From: DATFDN01 sp963767645
Lineage (GTDB): Bacteria > Pseudomonadota > Alphaproteobacteria > Acetobacterales > Acetobacteraceae
Assembly: GCA_963767645.1 (NCBI GenBank)
Contig: CAVYEW010000003.1
Coordinates: 248,001 to 312,000 of the forward strand
Length of the DNA: 64,000 nucleotides
Direction of reading: 5' to 3'
Shown: piece after piece, positions 26,885-34,614 of the stretch
How the letters are laid out: each line of letters opens with the position of its first letter
Position numbering within the stretch: the first letter of the stretch is position 1
Made by a program: the position numbers and the translations under genes
Notes under the pieces: model-generated
The model's database searches: none
What the model saw: the letters and a program-made list of their open reading frames with translations, nothing else
Told to the model about the DNA's origin: nothing

Positions 26885-27653
26885 GTTGTAGTCTTGCTGC
26901 CAGGTCGCAAGCACCGCCCGCGCGTGCGGCAGCGAGGTGAACACGGTCTCGTTTAGGCACTCGTCGCGCAGATCGCTGAAGCTCTCCGCAAACGCGTTCT
27001 GTTGCGGCTTGCCCGGCGCGATGTAATGCCAGCCCACGATCCGGTCCTGCGACTAGCGCAGGATCGCCGCGCTCGGCAACTCGGTGCCCCTCGGGTCGAG
27101 CCCGAGGGCAGGCTGTTGTCGCTCACTACCGTCAGCGGCAAGCCACGCGTTCTGGCTACCGCGTCCAGCTCGCGCGCGACCTGCTGGCCGGACAGCAACG
27201 TGTCGGCCACCAGCGCCAGGCATTCGCGGCTGAAGTCGTCCACCACACACAAGATGCGGAACCGACGACCGTCCGCCAACGCGTCCGAGACGAAATCCAG
27301 GGACCAGCGCTGGTTCACCCCGTCCGGCAACGCGATCGGCGCCCGTGTTCCTAGGGCGCGCTTGCGCCCACCGCGACGACGCACTTGCAGCCGCTTCTCG
27401 GCATAGAGACGGCGCAGCTTCTTGTGGTTCGGCCGCAGCCCCTCCCGCGCCAGCAACAGGCCGAGGCGGCGATAGCCGAACCGGCGCCGCTCGCCCGCCA
27501 GGCGCAGCCGCACTCGCAAGACGCCGTCATCGGGCCGACGAGACCGGTAGCGCACCGCGCTCCGATCCGCACCGAGGATCATGCACGCCCGCCGCTCGCT
27601 GATCCCGTGCGTCTCGCGCACCGCCGATACAGCGCTCCTCCGTGCTGCGGGCG
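26885..27653 (-). pseudogene. IS3 OrfB, 5' fragment of the nested copy
   Basis: This has the HTH (HGISERRACMILGADRS) and the integrase core WSLDFVSDALADGRRFRILC, then VVSDN. A palindromic 26-base insertion at the catalytic VSDN-GTE codons shifts the frame. Further on are an in-frame TAG and a 3-base deletion before LRDECLNETVFTSL. The frame ends where the serine-recombinase element begins. It is clearly dead. Confidence 0.85.
27088..27108. repeat. Short palindrome inserted at the IS3 transposase active site
   Basis: CCCTCGGG and CCCGAGGG flank TCGAG, a perfect 8-bp stem. With a few flanking bases, 26 in total, it splits the codons for the conserved VSDNGTE of OrfB. The intact copy at 7571-8913 lacks it. 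The stem resembles the CCCTCGGG-type repeats seen in other alphaproteobacteria and differs from the 50-bp family. Confidence 0.6.
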
Positions 27654-28293
27654 GAGCTGGCCGAAGATCCTATGCGGGTGGGCGGCGGCTGGGTCTTAGG
27701 CTGAGGTCGTTGCCACCCTGCCTGGAGCTGCTCAATGCCGAACATTGAACGTTCAACTCAAACCGCCGTCCGTCCTGATCTTGCCACGCTGATCGACATG
27801 GAGGCCACGCTGTTCGTGGCGCTGGAGCTCAGCCTGTCGAACTGGGTCGTCGTGGCCAGCCTGCCTGGCGAGGACAAGGCCAGCAAACACGGTGTCACGG
27901 CATGCGACGGTCCGGGCCTGCTTGCGCTGCTGCGGTGCCTGCGGGAGCGTGCCGAGCGAAGCTTGCGGCGTCCGGTTGGCGTCGTCGTCATGCAGGAGGC
28001 TGGCCGCGATGGGTTTTGGGTGCACCGGCTGCTTGAAGCGCACGCGATCAAGAGCTTTGTAGTCGATCCGTCCTCGATCGCGGTGAACCGCCGCAGCCGC
28101 CGGGCCAAGACGGACCGCATCGATGCCGAGGCGATGCTGCGCACGTTAATGGCGTGGTCGCGCGGCGAGCGGCAGGTGTGCGCCATGGTACGGCCGCCGA
28201 CGCGCGAGGCGGAGGACGCGCGCCGGCTGGGCCGCGAGCGGGAAGCCTTGCTGGCCGAGCGCATCCGGCACGTCAACCGGATTAAGGGGCGGA

Positions 28294-28339
28294 GTGGCCG
28301 GAAGGTTCCGGCGGTCCGCAGGACCGTTGGAACGGCCAC
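28294..28339. repeat. ~50-bp palindromic element, copy 2 (in IS110 transposase)
   Basis: The outer arms are GTGGCCG / CGGCCAC, with inner AAGGTTCC / GGAAC and a centre CGGTCC-GCA-GGACCG, giving nearly complete pairing. It interrupts the transposase after the codons for HVNRIKG. Confidence 0.7.
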
Positions 28340-28887
28340 GAAGGGTGCTCGCCACACAAGGCGTGTTCGGCTTCGAGCCCATCTTGCGGAACCGGCGGAA
28401 GCGGCTGGCTCAGCTGAGGACGCCGGAGGGAGCACCCCTGCCACCCCGGCTTGCCGCTGAGATCGGGCGCCAAGTGGACCGTCTAGAACTGGCGATGCAG
28501 CAACTCGCAGCCATAGAAGACGCCCGCGATGCGGCGTTTGCGGCCGAGCGCGTCGCCGATCCCGCCAGCAACGTAGCAGCATACACGGCAGCGAACGATG
28601 AAGCGGCCAGCGTCAAAGCGGCACCTTTGCCCGAGCAGGAAGGAGCTGGTGCGCGACTGTTGCGGTTGAAAGGGATCGGCCCCGAGACTGCCTCGGGTAC
28701 TGGCGAGCGAGGCGTTCTTCCGCGACTTCCGCAACTGGCGCGAGGTCGCGTCCTACGCCGGGCTGGCGCCGAGCCCGTGGCAGAGCGGCGGCATCGACCA
28801 CGAGCAGGGCATCTCCAAAGCCGGCAACAGCCGTGTGCGCAAGGCCATGGGGCAACTAGCCTGGCTGTGGCTGCGCAACCACCCTCC

Positions 28888-28929
28888 GGTCGGTATTCCA
28901 CTCGCTCCGCGAGCGGAACCTTGCCGACC
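28888..28929. repeat. ~50-bp palindromic element, copy 3 (in IS110 transposase)
   Basis: The outer arms are GGTCGG / CCGACC, with inner ATTCCACTCGC / GCGAGCGGAACC around TCC. The insertion length keeps the reading frame open between LWLRNH and PDSALSAWYRDRV. Read on the - strand it has the same AAGGTTCC...GGAAT order as copies 1 and 2. Confidence 0.65.
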
Positions 28930-29392
28930 TCCGCCCGATAGCGCCTTGAGCGCCTGGTATCGCGATCGCGTCCGCGACGGAAAGGGCCGTGTCAAGCGCA
29001 TTGCCATCGTGGCGCTGGCACGAAAGCTGCTGGCGGCACTCTGGAGATTCGTCACCCAAGGACTGGTGCCGAGTGGCGCTGTGCTGAAGCCCGCCAAGGC
29101 GGCCTGACACCGCTGACGTGCAACCCAATCCGCAGGCCGATGCCCGACGCCGACCTGCCGGACCCGAAGTGAGTGGTGACCGACTGGAACCTGGGCTGGG
29201 ATATGCCGCGCTCCCAAGAAGGGTCCCACTCCTCCGAGCCCTTGCCCGCAAGCATGCGGGATTGTGGTCCGGGCCGTCCGAGCCCGACCGGATACGAGGT
29301 GATGCGGCCAGAGCTGCCGCATGCTGGAGAACGGGCTCGAACCACGGATCCAATCACGTCAGAAGATCAGAAATGACCGCTTGACAGAAGAA

Positions 29393-29441
29393 CCCCCATA
29401 CGAGCGTTCCAGCGGCGAAGCCGATGGAATGCCAACGGGGG
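29393..29441. repeat. ~50-bp palindromic element, copy 4 (IS110/IS3 border)
   Basis: The outer arms are CCCCC / GGGGG, with inner GCGTTCCAGCGG / CCGATGGAATGCC around CGAAG. It lies exactly between the IS110 element and the IS3 orfA remnant, so it may have been the landing site of IS110. Confidence 0.65.
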
Positions 29442-29442
29442 G

Positions 29443-29709
29443 TCACCACTTTTTTGACGCCACGTCCTTCAACACCGCGTTGTCCAGCATCGCCTCCGCG
29501 AGCAGCTTCTTCAGCCGTGCGTTCTCCGCCTCCAGCGCGCGCTGACGGCGAGCTTCGGACCCCTCGAACCCGCCGAACCTAGCCTTCCACTGATAAAACG
29601 TCGCCGGGCTGATCTCGTGCTTGCGGCAGACCTTGGCCGTCTGCATCCCGGCCGCCTGCTCGCGCAACACGCCGATGATCTGCTCCTCCGCAAATCTCGA
29701 TTTCCGCAT
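29443..29709 (-). CDS. IS3-family OrfA of the nested copy
   Basis: The 88-residue protein starts MRKSRFAEEQIIGVLREQ, with HEISPATFYQWKARFGGFEG and the zipper ALEAENARLKKLLAEAM. It is nearly identical to the OrfA at 8583-8849. The frame is intact to ASKKW, but orfB no longer follows because IS110 is inserted at the slippery junction. OrfA alone may still bind the element's ends and repress. Confidence 0.88.
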   Translation of the reverse strand: MRKSRFAEEQIIGVLREQAAGMQTAKVCRKHEISPATFYQWKARFGGFEGSEARRQRALEAENARLKKLLAEAMLDNAVLKDVASKKW

Positions 29710-29774
29710 CCCCTCGTCTCCTGTTCGGGCGGACTCTACTCATACCTGGAGGCGATTCAGGGGCTCAGGTCAGT

Positions 29775-30266
29775 TCATGGACGCTTATGGATCGGGTCAA
29801 GCCAAGGAACGCTCTCCGGCACCTCGATAGGATCGATATCAAGGTTCACAACCACGGCTTCATTGCTGCTGCGTACCAGCACGCACTCGAGCGTCTCGGT
29901 CGTGCTGGCATTAATTTCTTGATGCGGCACGTAAGGCGGCACGAAAATAAAGTCGCCCGCCTCCGCCTCCGCTACGAATTCTAACCGCTCCCCCCAGCGC
30001 ATACGTGCTCTACCACGAATGACGTAGATCACGCTCTCTAGCTCGCCGTGATGATGCGCGCCGGTCTTTGCGTTAGGATGGATGCTGACCGTGCCTGCCC
30101 AAATCTTATTCGCCCCGACGCGTGCTGCATTAATTGCAGCCGCACGATCCATTCCCGGAGTTTGCGCCGTGTTTAGGTCGAGCTGATTTCCTTTGATAAC
30201 TCTCACGCCGTTGTTACGCCAGTCAGTGAACGAATTTCCGGTGCTGTCGACATGTTGGTCCGACAT
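29775..30266 (-). CDS. Cupin-domain protein
   Basis: The 163-residue protein has a single conserved beta-barrel. Motif 1 is HPNAKTGAHHHGELESVIYV, with the metal-binding His residues and Glu, and motif 2 is GDFIFVPPYVPHQEINAS. Such small cupins include isomerases, epimerases and sugar-binding proteins. The substrate cannot be deduced. The ATG follows AGGAG. Its stop codon lies in the GTTC target duplication of the IS3 nest, so the element landed exactly at the gene's end and left the coding frame intact. Confidence 0.82.
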   Translation of the reverse strand: MSDQHVDSTGNSFTDWRNNGVRVIKGNQLDLNTAQTPGMDRAAAINAARVGANKIWAGTVSIHPNAKTGAHHHGELESVIYVIRGRARMRWGERLEFVAEAEAGDFIFVPPYVPHQEINASTTETLECVLVRSSNEAVVVNLDIDPIEVPESVPWLDPIHKRP

Positions 30267-30682
30267 CTAGCTGCTCCTGAACTTCAGCGGACCGAGGGGA
30301 TCCGACCGACGTCGGGAGGAAAGCACAAAAATTGCGTTCGGCGAAGCGCTCAGGTTCGCTCGCCCAGCCTTCCGCATGCCTTAGGGAAAGCTAAACCGGT
30401 TCTCGACCGGCAATAGCTCGGGATCGCTATCAATCCGGGATGCAATTGCAATGTCTGAATCTCGGATTGCTTGCTGGCCGGCGTCATTGGGCGTAGATCT
30501 CTGGCCAGGTCAGACCCGATACACGCCTGTCAGGATCGGAACGGCCTGCCGGCAGCTCAAGACACCAGTCGCCAACGTACTGGCGCCCACCAGGGTAGCG
30601 CCGAAACCAGTGCAGGTTGCAGCTTGTCGGGGCCGATTTTGGAACTTCACATTTGCTTTATTCAGTCGCCGTGATGTACCTG
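30267..30682. other. Intergenic stretch without a recognised gene
   Basis: I see only short frames without family patterns on either strand. A small inverted repeat (ACCGGT-TCTCG-ACCGGC) near 30392 has no T-run and no clear role. Confidence 0.4.
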
Positions 30683-31000
30683 TCACCGTCGAGTCCGCGC
30701 AATGAGTCCCGCGACTACCATGAGGATGACGAGGGAAAGCGTTGACGGCTCCGGTACTGCGGCCAATTCCGATTTGACAAAGAGCATTGGTGGCACTTCG
30801 GGCGCTTGGCCCGAGAGGAATGTGATAACGGCGGCGCTCGTTCCGATAGTCGCACCACTAATAATGCCGATCGGAGCCAGCTTGCACGCTACCCGTGATG
30901 CCCATCGGACTGCCCGACGGGTATGTATCGCGCCGCGCATAGGACCAACATGGCGAGACGCGCGGACCAGCACACGCGCCCAATGCGCCCGGCAGTTCAT
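30683..31000 (-). CDS. Possible remnant of a PEP-CTERM protein
   Basis: The last 25 residues (AVPEPSTLSLVILMVVAGLI followed by ARTRR) form a textbook PEP-CTERM signal: Pro-Glu-Pro, a transmembrane helix and a basic tail, which an exosortase would recognise. The 80 upstream residues are Arg-rich and match nothing I know. The frame runs up against the phage cluster, so this may be the stump of a longer gene cut by the phage. I see no exosortase gene in the window. Confidence 0.4.
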   Translation of the reverse strand: MNCRAHWARVLVRASRHVGPMRGAIHTRRAVRWASRVACKLAPIGIISGATIGTSAAVITFLSGQAPEVPPMLFVKSELAAVPEPSTLSLVILMVVAGLIARTRR

Positions 31001-31332
31001 GGCCTGCTCAGCTGCTCAGCATGATTACCGGCGCCGTGGGCAGAGGCCGGCGCGAGCGGCTGCAGGGCAGTCACTAGGGCGGACGCAGGGGTCGCTGCCT
31101 TTTCGAGGGCCGAGATGGGGCCGGCCGCGACCGCGGGACGTACAACATCCTCCAGGCCCTCAAGTCGCGCCAGCACATCCTGAGTATGGTCGTCGATGCC
31201 GCCGAGCACGGCGGCCGCGACGCCAGCGGCAAGCGCGGCGCTGCGGGTGAACCAATAAGCGACGCCCGCCGCAATGACTGCGAAGGCGAGCAGGGTCGTA
31301 GGCTGCTTTGCCCAACGGAGGATTGGTTTCAT
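30997..31332 (-). CDS. Phage-cluster membrane protein, possible lysis accessory
   Basis: The 111-residue product starts MKPILRWAKQPTTLLAFAVI, giving a membrane segment at about residues 13-35, possibly two. It continues with a hydrophilic tail (DDHTQDVLARLEGLEDVVRP). The position at the end of the late operon, after two other small membrane proteins, suggests a holin or spanin role. I recognise no family. The start at 31332 has GGGAGA upstream. Confidence 0.5.
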   Translation of the reverse strand: MKPILRWAKQPTTLLAFAVIAAGVAYWFTRSAALAAGVAAAVLGGIDDHTQDVLARLEGLEDVVRPAVAAGPISALEKAATPASALVTALQPLAPASAHGAGNHAEQLSRP

Positions 31333-31391
31333 GATAGTCTCCCAGAGAACAATGGTATAGCCTTCGCGGGGACGCGGCAAATGACTTGGAC

Positions 31392-31760
31392 TCAAGAGTG
31401 TTCCCGCTGCATCGTACGAAGATCGTGCATGATTTTGTCTTCCAAGCGATTGAGTGCGGCGGTAAAATCACGTCGGAGTTCGCCGATAGCGATCTGCACC
31501 TGTTGCGCGTGCTGGTGGCGATAGTCGTTCTGCGCGCGATCGCGACGCTCATCCGCATCAACGAAATCGGTGCGTACGCCCGAGATTACATCCGCCAGTC
31601 TGTCATCGGCTTCGGTTAGCTCGGAGCGTGTCTCGATCAGCGCGCGCTCGGCCTCTTTCGCGGTCTCTTGCAACTGGCCGGAAATCCAACGCATAAGACC
31701 GAGAATGCCACCGAGCGCGGCGACTGCGACTCCGATCCAGGCCGCCAAGTCCGAGTTCAT
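31392..31760 (-). CDS. Phage-cluster protein with N-terminal membrane helix and coiled coil
   Basis: The 122-residue product has a membrane helix (LAAWIGVAVAALGGILGLMRW) at residues 4-25, then a long charged coiled coil (ETAKEAERALIETRSELTEA onward). This layout fits an inner-membrane spanin-like or DUF-type lysis protein. The ATG overlaps the stop of the previous gene (ATGA), showing coupling. No lipoprotein partner is seen. Confidence 0.55.
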   Translation of the reverse strand: MNSDLAAWIGVAVAALGGILGLMRWISGQLQETAKEAERALIETRSELTEADDRLADVISGVRTDFVDADERRDRAQNDYRHQHAQQVQIAIGELRRDFTAALNRLEDKIMHDLRTMQREHS

Positions 31761-32143
31761 GATCTGCGTGCCAGCTGCATGGTGGCGACGGCGCACCCAG
31801 CGCCAGCGAGAAGCTCAAACATCGCAGTGGCGGACCAGACGCCTCCTGCTGCCGATGCCGCCATCATTTCTGTACCGATATAAAGCCACATGACCGTACC
31901 GACAATCCCGAGCGCGGCACGTTTCGGCGCGCCCCCGAGTAGCAGACAGACGAAGCTTGCGGTCGCGTAGGCCAGCAGCACGGCGCCCCAGAGCACCTGC
32001 GGAACTGGTTGCGCGGCGAGGTAGGCATAAGTCGGCAAATGAGTGAATAGGCCGGGTGTCAGCATCCAGGATGCACCATGGCAGGCGGCGTAGGCACCAA
32101 TTGCCATCTGCCATCCATCCGGGCCGTGCGGCAGGCGAAGCAT
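31757..32143 (-). CDS. Small multi-pass membrane protein, holin candidate
   Basis: The 128-residue product has three to four hydrophobic segments (for example VLWGAVLLAYATASFVCLLL and ALGIVGTVMWLYIGTEMMA) and a basic C-terminus. In the late operon of a tailed phage this is the shape of a holin, which would open the inner membrane for lysis. No sequence family is recognised. The ATG at 32143 (MLRLPHGPDGWQ) is chosen over 32176 because the membrane-protein homology appears to begin there. A 245-base gap separates it from the esterase gene. Confidence 0.5.
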   Translation of the reverse strand: MLRLPHGPDGWQMAIGAYAACHGASWMLTPGLFTHLPTYAYLAAQPVPQVLWGAVLLAYATASFVCLLLGGAPKRAALGIVGTVMWLYIGTEMMAASAAGGVWSATAMFELLAGAGCAVATMQLARRS

Positions 32144-32388
32144 CACGGGGTGCGCCCATCGGATATGCCGACGCAAGTAGGAGGGTTTTGCAGAGCTTGC
32201 GTTAGCATCGGAACTAGCGGTGCCACAGCCCGGCCGGCCAATTTAACACGCGAAATCTAAGGCAAAACGCAGTGTCCACCGGATTGACTCCCAGTTCTCG
32301 CAGCAAAGCCGCGATATTTGCGCCATTAGCGACGTTTTCAGCAACAAGCCCGGTTTTTCGACGGTCCGTGCACTGGCGCCCGCAGCTA

Positions 32389-34614
32389 TCACGGCGCTTT
32401 CCGCCGTAATAAGCCACCTATATGCCAACTAAGAAATGCGCCTGACTCGAGACGGTTACTGTTGCACTGCAGATGCCAAAGAGAGATTTGCTCTGTTGAA
32501 CCGAGAGGCACCGAAGCTGCCGGTTCCGCGCTCCTCAAGAAGGATTGTCGCTCAGTTCGATTGGAGCTGCCGTAGCCGCCAGCGGACAGTCCAGAACTCC
32601 ATGCGCTTCCAAGATCTGAAGCGATGTCCCAGCCGAGCGTCTTGGGAAGCTCGGACAGGTTGTCGGTAACTGCATTGCCGCGTCCAATCTGAGTGGATCC
32701 GTATGGATAGTAGAGAAGGCATTGCGAGCTGGGGATGGAAAGAGGCTGTGCGAGAGTGACCTTAAGGTGAGTCGGGTCGAGCCGACTGCAACCTGTAGCC
32801 AGTATGACTGGCCCAGGGTTGGAAGCTGACCCGCCGGTCATTACCGCAAACCCCGCGCCATTGCCGGCCTGCAACGGCACTTTCAAATCGTTCCCGGCAT
32901 CGTGCTGTATGGTAACGACCAGAGTCGCGTCGGATTGCCTGAAAACATGGGCAATTGAGGGTCCGCCAACTTTGGAAATTTGATCGGGCAGTCCTGTGAA
33001 CGTATCTCCACCACAGGCCGCGAGGACGGCGCGAGCTGCTACCGGAGCGGCCAGCATAGCAAAGCGTTGATTGTCGGCTGCATCCCTGTGCGCCATATCA
33101 CCACCAGTCGCCAACCCCGTCTGCGGGTTCCAGCTCGAGCCGCGCGGATTGCTGTCGCTGGTCTGCGGATTACCAACAACGACGTTCTGGCTGGGGTCGG
33201 CGGCAAGTGCGGCTGCCACTTCCCGATGCATTTGAATCCCACCGGAGGTGCCGTAGGGGATTCCATTCCACCAGATCAGCGGCAGCTCGGCTGCCGATCG
33301 GCCGAGTATGTTGCGCTCGAGTGCTAGGAAGCGCTTCGCAGCAGCGGCAAACGTTGCCTTCTCGCCGTACTCGCGCAAGCTGTCGGTCTCGTTCCACGGC
33401 CAGACGACGGCTGCGATATCGCCCTGGTCCCAGGCGGGCAGGGAACTCAGTGCGGATTGAACCGCAAGGCCGTCGGCACCGAAATTCCACGATGACGGAT
33501 CCGATCCGTCACTTGGGTCATTCAGAAAAGAGCCCGGATATGTGCCGTTAGCTGCGGGATAGATACCATGGCCGCTTTGCATAGTGTAGCTGATGGGGTT
33601 TCCGGTCGTGGCCACGACGTTGTAAGCGAGGGCGCCGAGGTGCCACGCAATCCCCTGTGCAAGCAGCAGAGCGGCGCCGTCATTCAGCGCGTAATTGATC
33701 GAATTGGATTGCCCGTCGACGACGAGTGTTATCCCCTTGCGAACGCCTCTGCTCCACCGCTCCGCGCAGACGAGCAGTGTGTTGATCTCTGCATCGGCCA
33801 GCGAGCGCTCCCAAGCGGCTGCCTCGTGGAACCAGCACTGGGCGCCTCCCAGCAATGTGGTGTCGTGCAGGAATGTCATCGGCGCCGGCGGGAAACTTGG
33901 CAGCGGATTCGTAACTGCCGTGGCAACTTGAACGGTATCGAGCCACGCGTCCACTCCTCGTCCCGGGGTGTATCGGAGTACGACCGAGTGTGTGTGGCGA
34001 CGCGGAAGTGGTGCCGCGAGCACAGCCTGCGACGCTCCCGGGAAAAGGCTGAGGTTATCTGCTGGGCTGCTACTAAGAGCTTGCAGAATGGGCTGCGATC
34101 CGAAGGCAAGAAGCGTGACCGGAGTCGAATCCCGACCGGAATTCTGCCGCCAGTTCGGTCGTGACCAGACTAGATAACGTGTCCAGCCTGAGGCGGATGG
34201 AACGCCAAAGCCAGGAATTTGAAAGCCGAGGTCGGGATCGAGCGCGGGAGCAAGAGTTCCTGCGCCTCCGGCAACCCTTCCCACGCCGCCGAGAAAACCA
34301 TTCAGGCGCGGGGTCGCCATGGCGGAACCAGCAGATGCGCCGAAACTGTATGGCGCCATCGTAAAACCGTTCCCGGATTTGTCGATGATGCCGCCAATCG
34401 CGCTGTTCCAGCCCGCAAGCGATTGGCGGTTCAAGTCCCACATACCTGACAAAGCGCCCGCATCCCACCACCCGGAAAGACCGGTGATGGCGCTTGGGAA
34501 CGGCCCCGCAAAGCCGGCGGTGACGACCCGGTTTGTGCGCAGAGAGCGCCACAGTGCCACGCGGCCGCTGCCGATGCGCATGGCGGAGCCAGGTGCAATC
34601 AGGGCGACACTCAT
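32389..34614 (-). CDS. Tail-associated SGNH/sialate O-acetylesterase-like protein
   Basis: The 741-residue product has an N-terminal part (1-290) with a lectin-like region (GLSGWWDAGALSGMWDLNRQ). It continues with an esterase domain starting GITLVVDGQSNSINYALNDG, where the Ser of the GQSN block is the expected nucleophile, and ending with GGDMAHRDAADNQRFAML, giving the Asp-x-x-His partner. Phage tail esterases remove acetyl groups from host surface polysaccharide. The ATG overlaps the stop of the FN3 fibre gene (TGATG), so the two are co-translated. It is likely the receptor-processing part of the tail fibre complex. Confidence 0.75.
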   Translation of the reverse strand: MSVALIAPGSAMRIGSGRVALWRSLRTNRVVTAGFAGPFPSAITGLSGWWDAGALSGMWDLNRQSLAGWNSAIGGIIDKSGNGFTMAPYSFGASAGSAMATPRLNGFLGGVGRVAGGAGTLAPALDPDLGFQIPGFGVPSASGWTRYLVWSRPNWRQNSGRDSTPVTLLAFGSQPILQALSSSPADNLSLFPGASQAVLAAPLPRRHTHSVVLRYTPGRGVDAWLDTVQVATAVTNPLPSFPPAPMTFLHDTTLLGGAQCWFHEAAAWERSLADAEINTLLVCAERWSRGVRKGITLVVDGQSNSINYALNDGAALLLAQGIAWHLGALAYNVVATTGNPISYTMQSGHGIYPAANGTYPGSFLNDPSDGSDPSSWNFGADGLAVQSALSSLPAWDQGDIAAVVWPWNETDSLREYGEKATFAAAAKRFLALERNILGRSAAELPLIWWNGIPYGTSGGIQMHREVAAALAADPSQNVVVGNPQTSDSNPRGSSWNPQTGLATGGDMAHRDAADNQRFAMLAAPVAARAVLAACGGDTFTGLPDQISKVGGPSIAHVFRQSDATLVVTIQHDAGNDLKVPLQAGNGAGFAVMTGGSASNPGPVILATGCSRLDPTHLKVTLAQPLSIPSSQCLLYYPYGSTQIGRGNAVTDNLSELPKTLGWDIASDLGSAWSSGLSAGGYGSSNRTERQSFLRSAEPAASVPLGSTEQISLWHLQCNSNRLESGAFLSWHIGGLLRRKAP

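Larger units (their letters stand above)
22994..26890 (+). mobile_element. Serine-recombinase element inserted in IS3 orfB
   Basis: A 3.9-kb segment bounded by GTTGTA at 22988-22993 and 26885-26890, inserted between Tyr and Asn codons of the IS3 transposase. It holds an inactivated IS5 transposase gene (23193-24274) and a large serine recombinase with its small upstream gene (24570-26861). Large serine recombinases integrate elements with short core duplications, so the recombinase is the likely mover of this segment. The IS5 copy probably entered later. The 200 bases at 22994-23192 hold no gene I can recognise. Confidence 0.68.
27735..29107 (+). pseudogene. IS110-family transposase with palindrome insertions and a frameshift
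   Basis: The N-terminal DEDD domain is recognisable (VALELSLSNWVVVASLPGED, then VDPSSIAVNRRSRRAKTDRI with DAEAML). After ERIRHVNRIKG a 50-bp palindrome breaks the frame, and the next part resumes as VFGFEPILRNRRKRLAQL. One extra G in GGGTACT (28695-28701) shifts the frame before EAFFRDFRNWREVASYAGLA, the transposase_20 domain with PSPWQSGGIDHEQGISKAGN. A second palindrome (28888) sits after LWLRNH in frame. The end is PSGAVLKPAKAA. An alternative ATG is at 27801. Confidence 0.85.
27654..29392 (+). mobile_element. IS110-family element inserted at the IS3 orfA/orfB junction
   Basis: The IS3 sequence matches the intact copy up to 27653 and again from 29442. Between them lie an IS110-type transposase gene and, at the right end, a 50-bp palindrome (29393-29441). 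IS110 elements lack inverted ends and make little or no duplication, so exact borders cannot be fixed. Insertion next to a palindrome fits the known preference of several IS110 members for REP-like sites. Confidence 0.65.
20176..29772 (-). mobile_element. IS3-family element expanded to 9.6 kb by nested insertions
   Basis: Four separate stretches (20176-20183, 22733-22993, 26885-27653 and 29443-29772) join to rebuild one element of about 1.35 kb that matches the intact copy at 7571-8913. Its left end now reads TGCCGTGAGTCCC across the first insertion, and its right end is GGGGCTCAGGTCA. Exact GTTC repeats flank it on both sides. Into it went an IS1031-like IS5 (itself carrying an IS1182-like element), a serine-recombinase element with another IS5, and an IS110. 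Confidence 0.88.

Noticed and set aside
30385..30410. Short inverted repeat ACCGGT...ACCGGC as a terminator or operator
   Set aside because: Only 6 bp, no T-run and no promoter nearby.
32214..32417. A - strand frame between esterase and holin candidate as a phage gene
   Set aside because: It overlaps the esterase end, has no convincing ribosome site and resembles nothing known. Only a 245-base gap remains.
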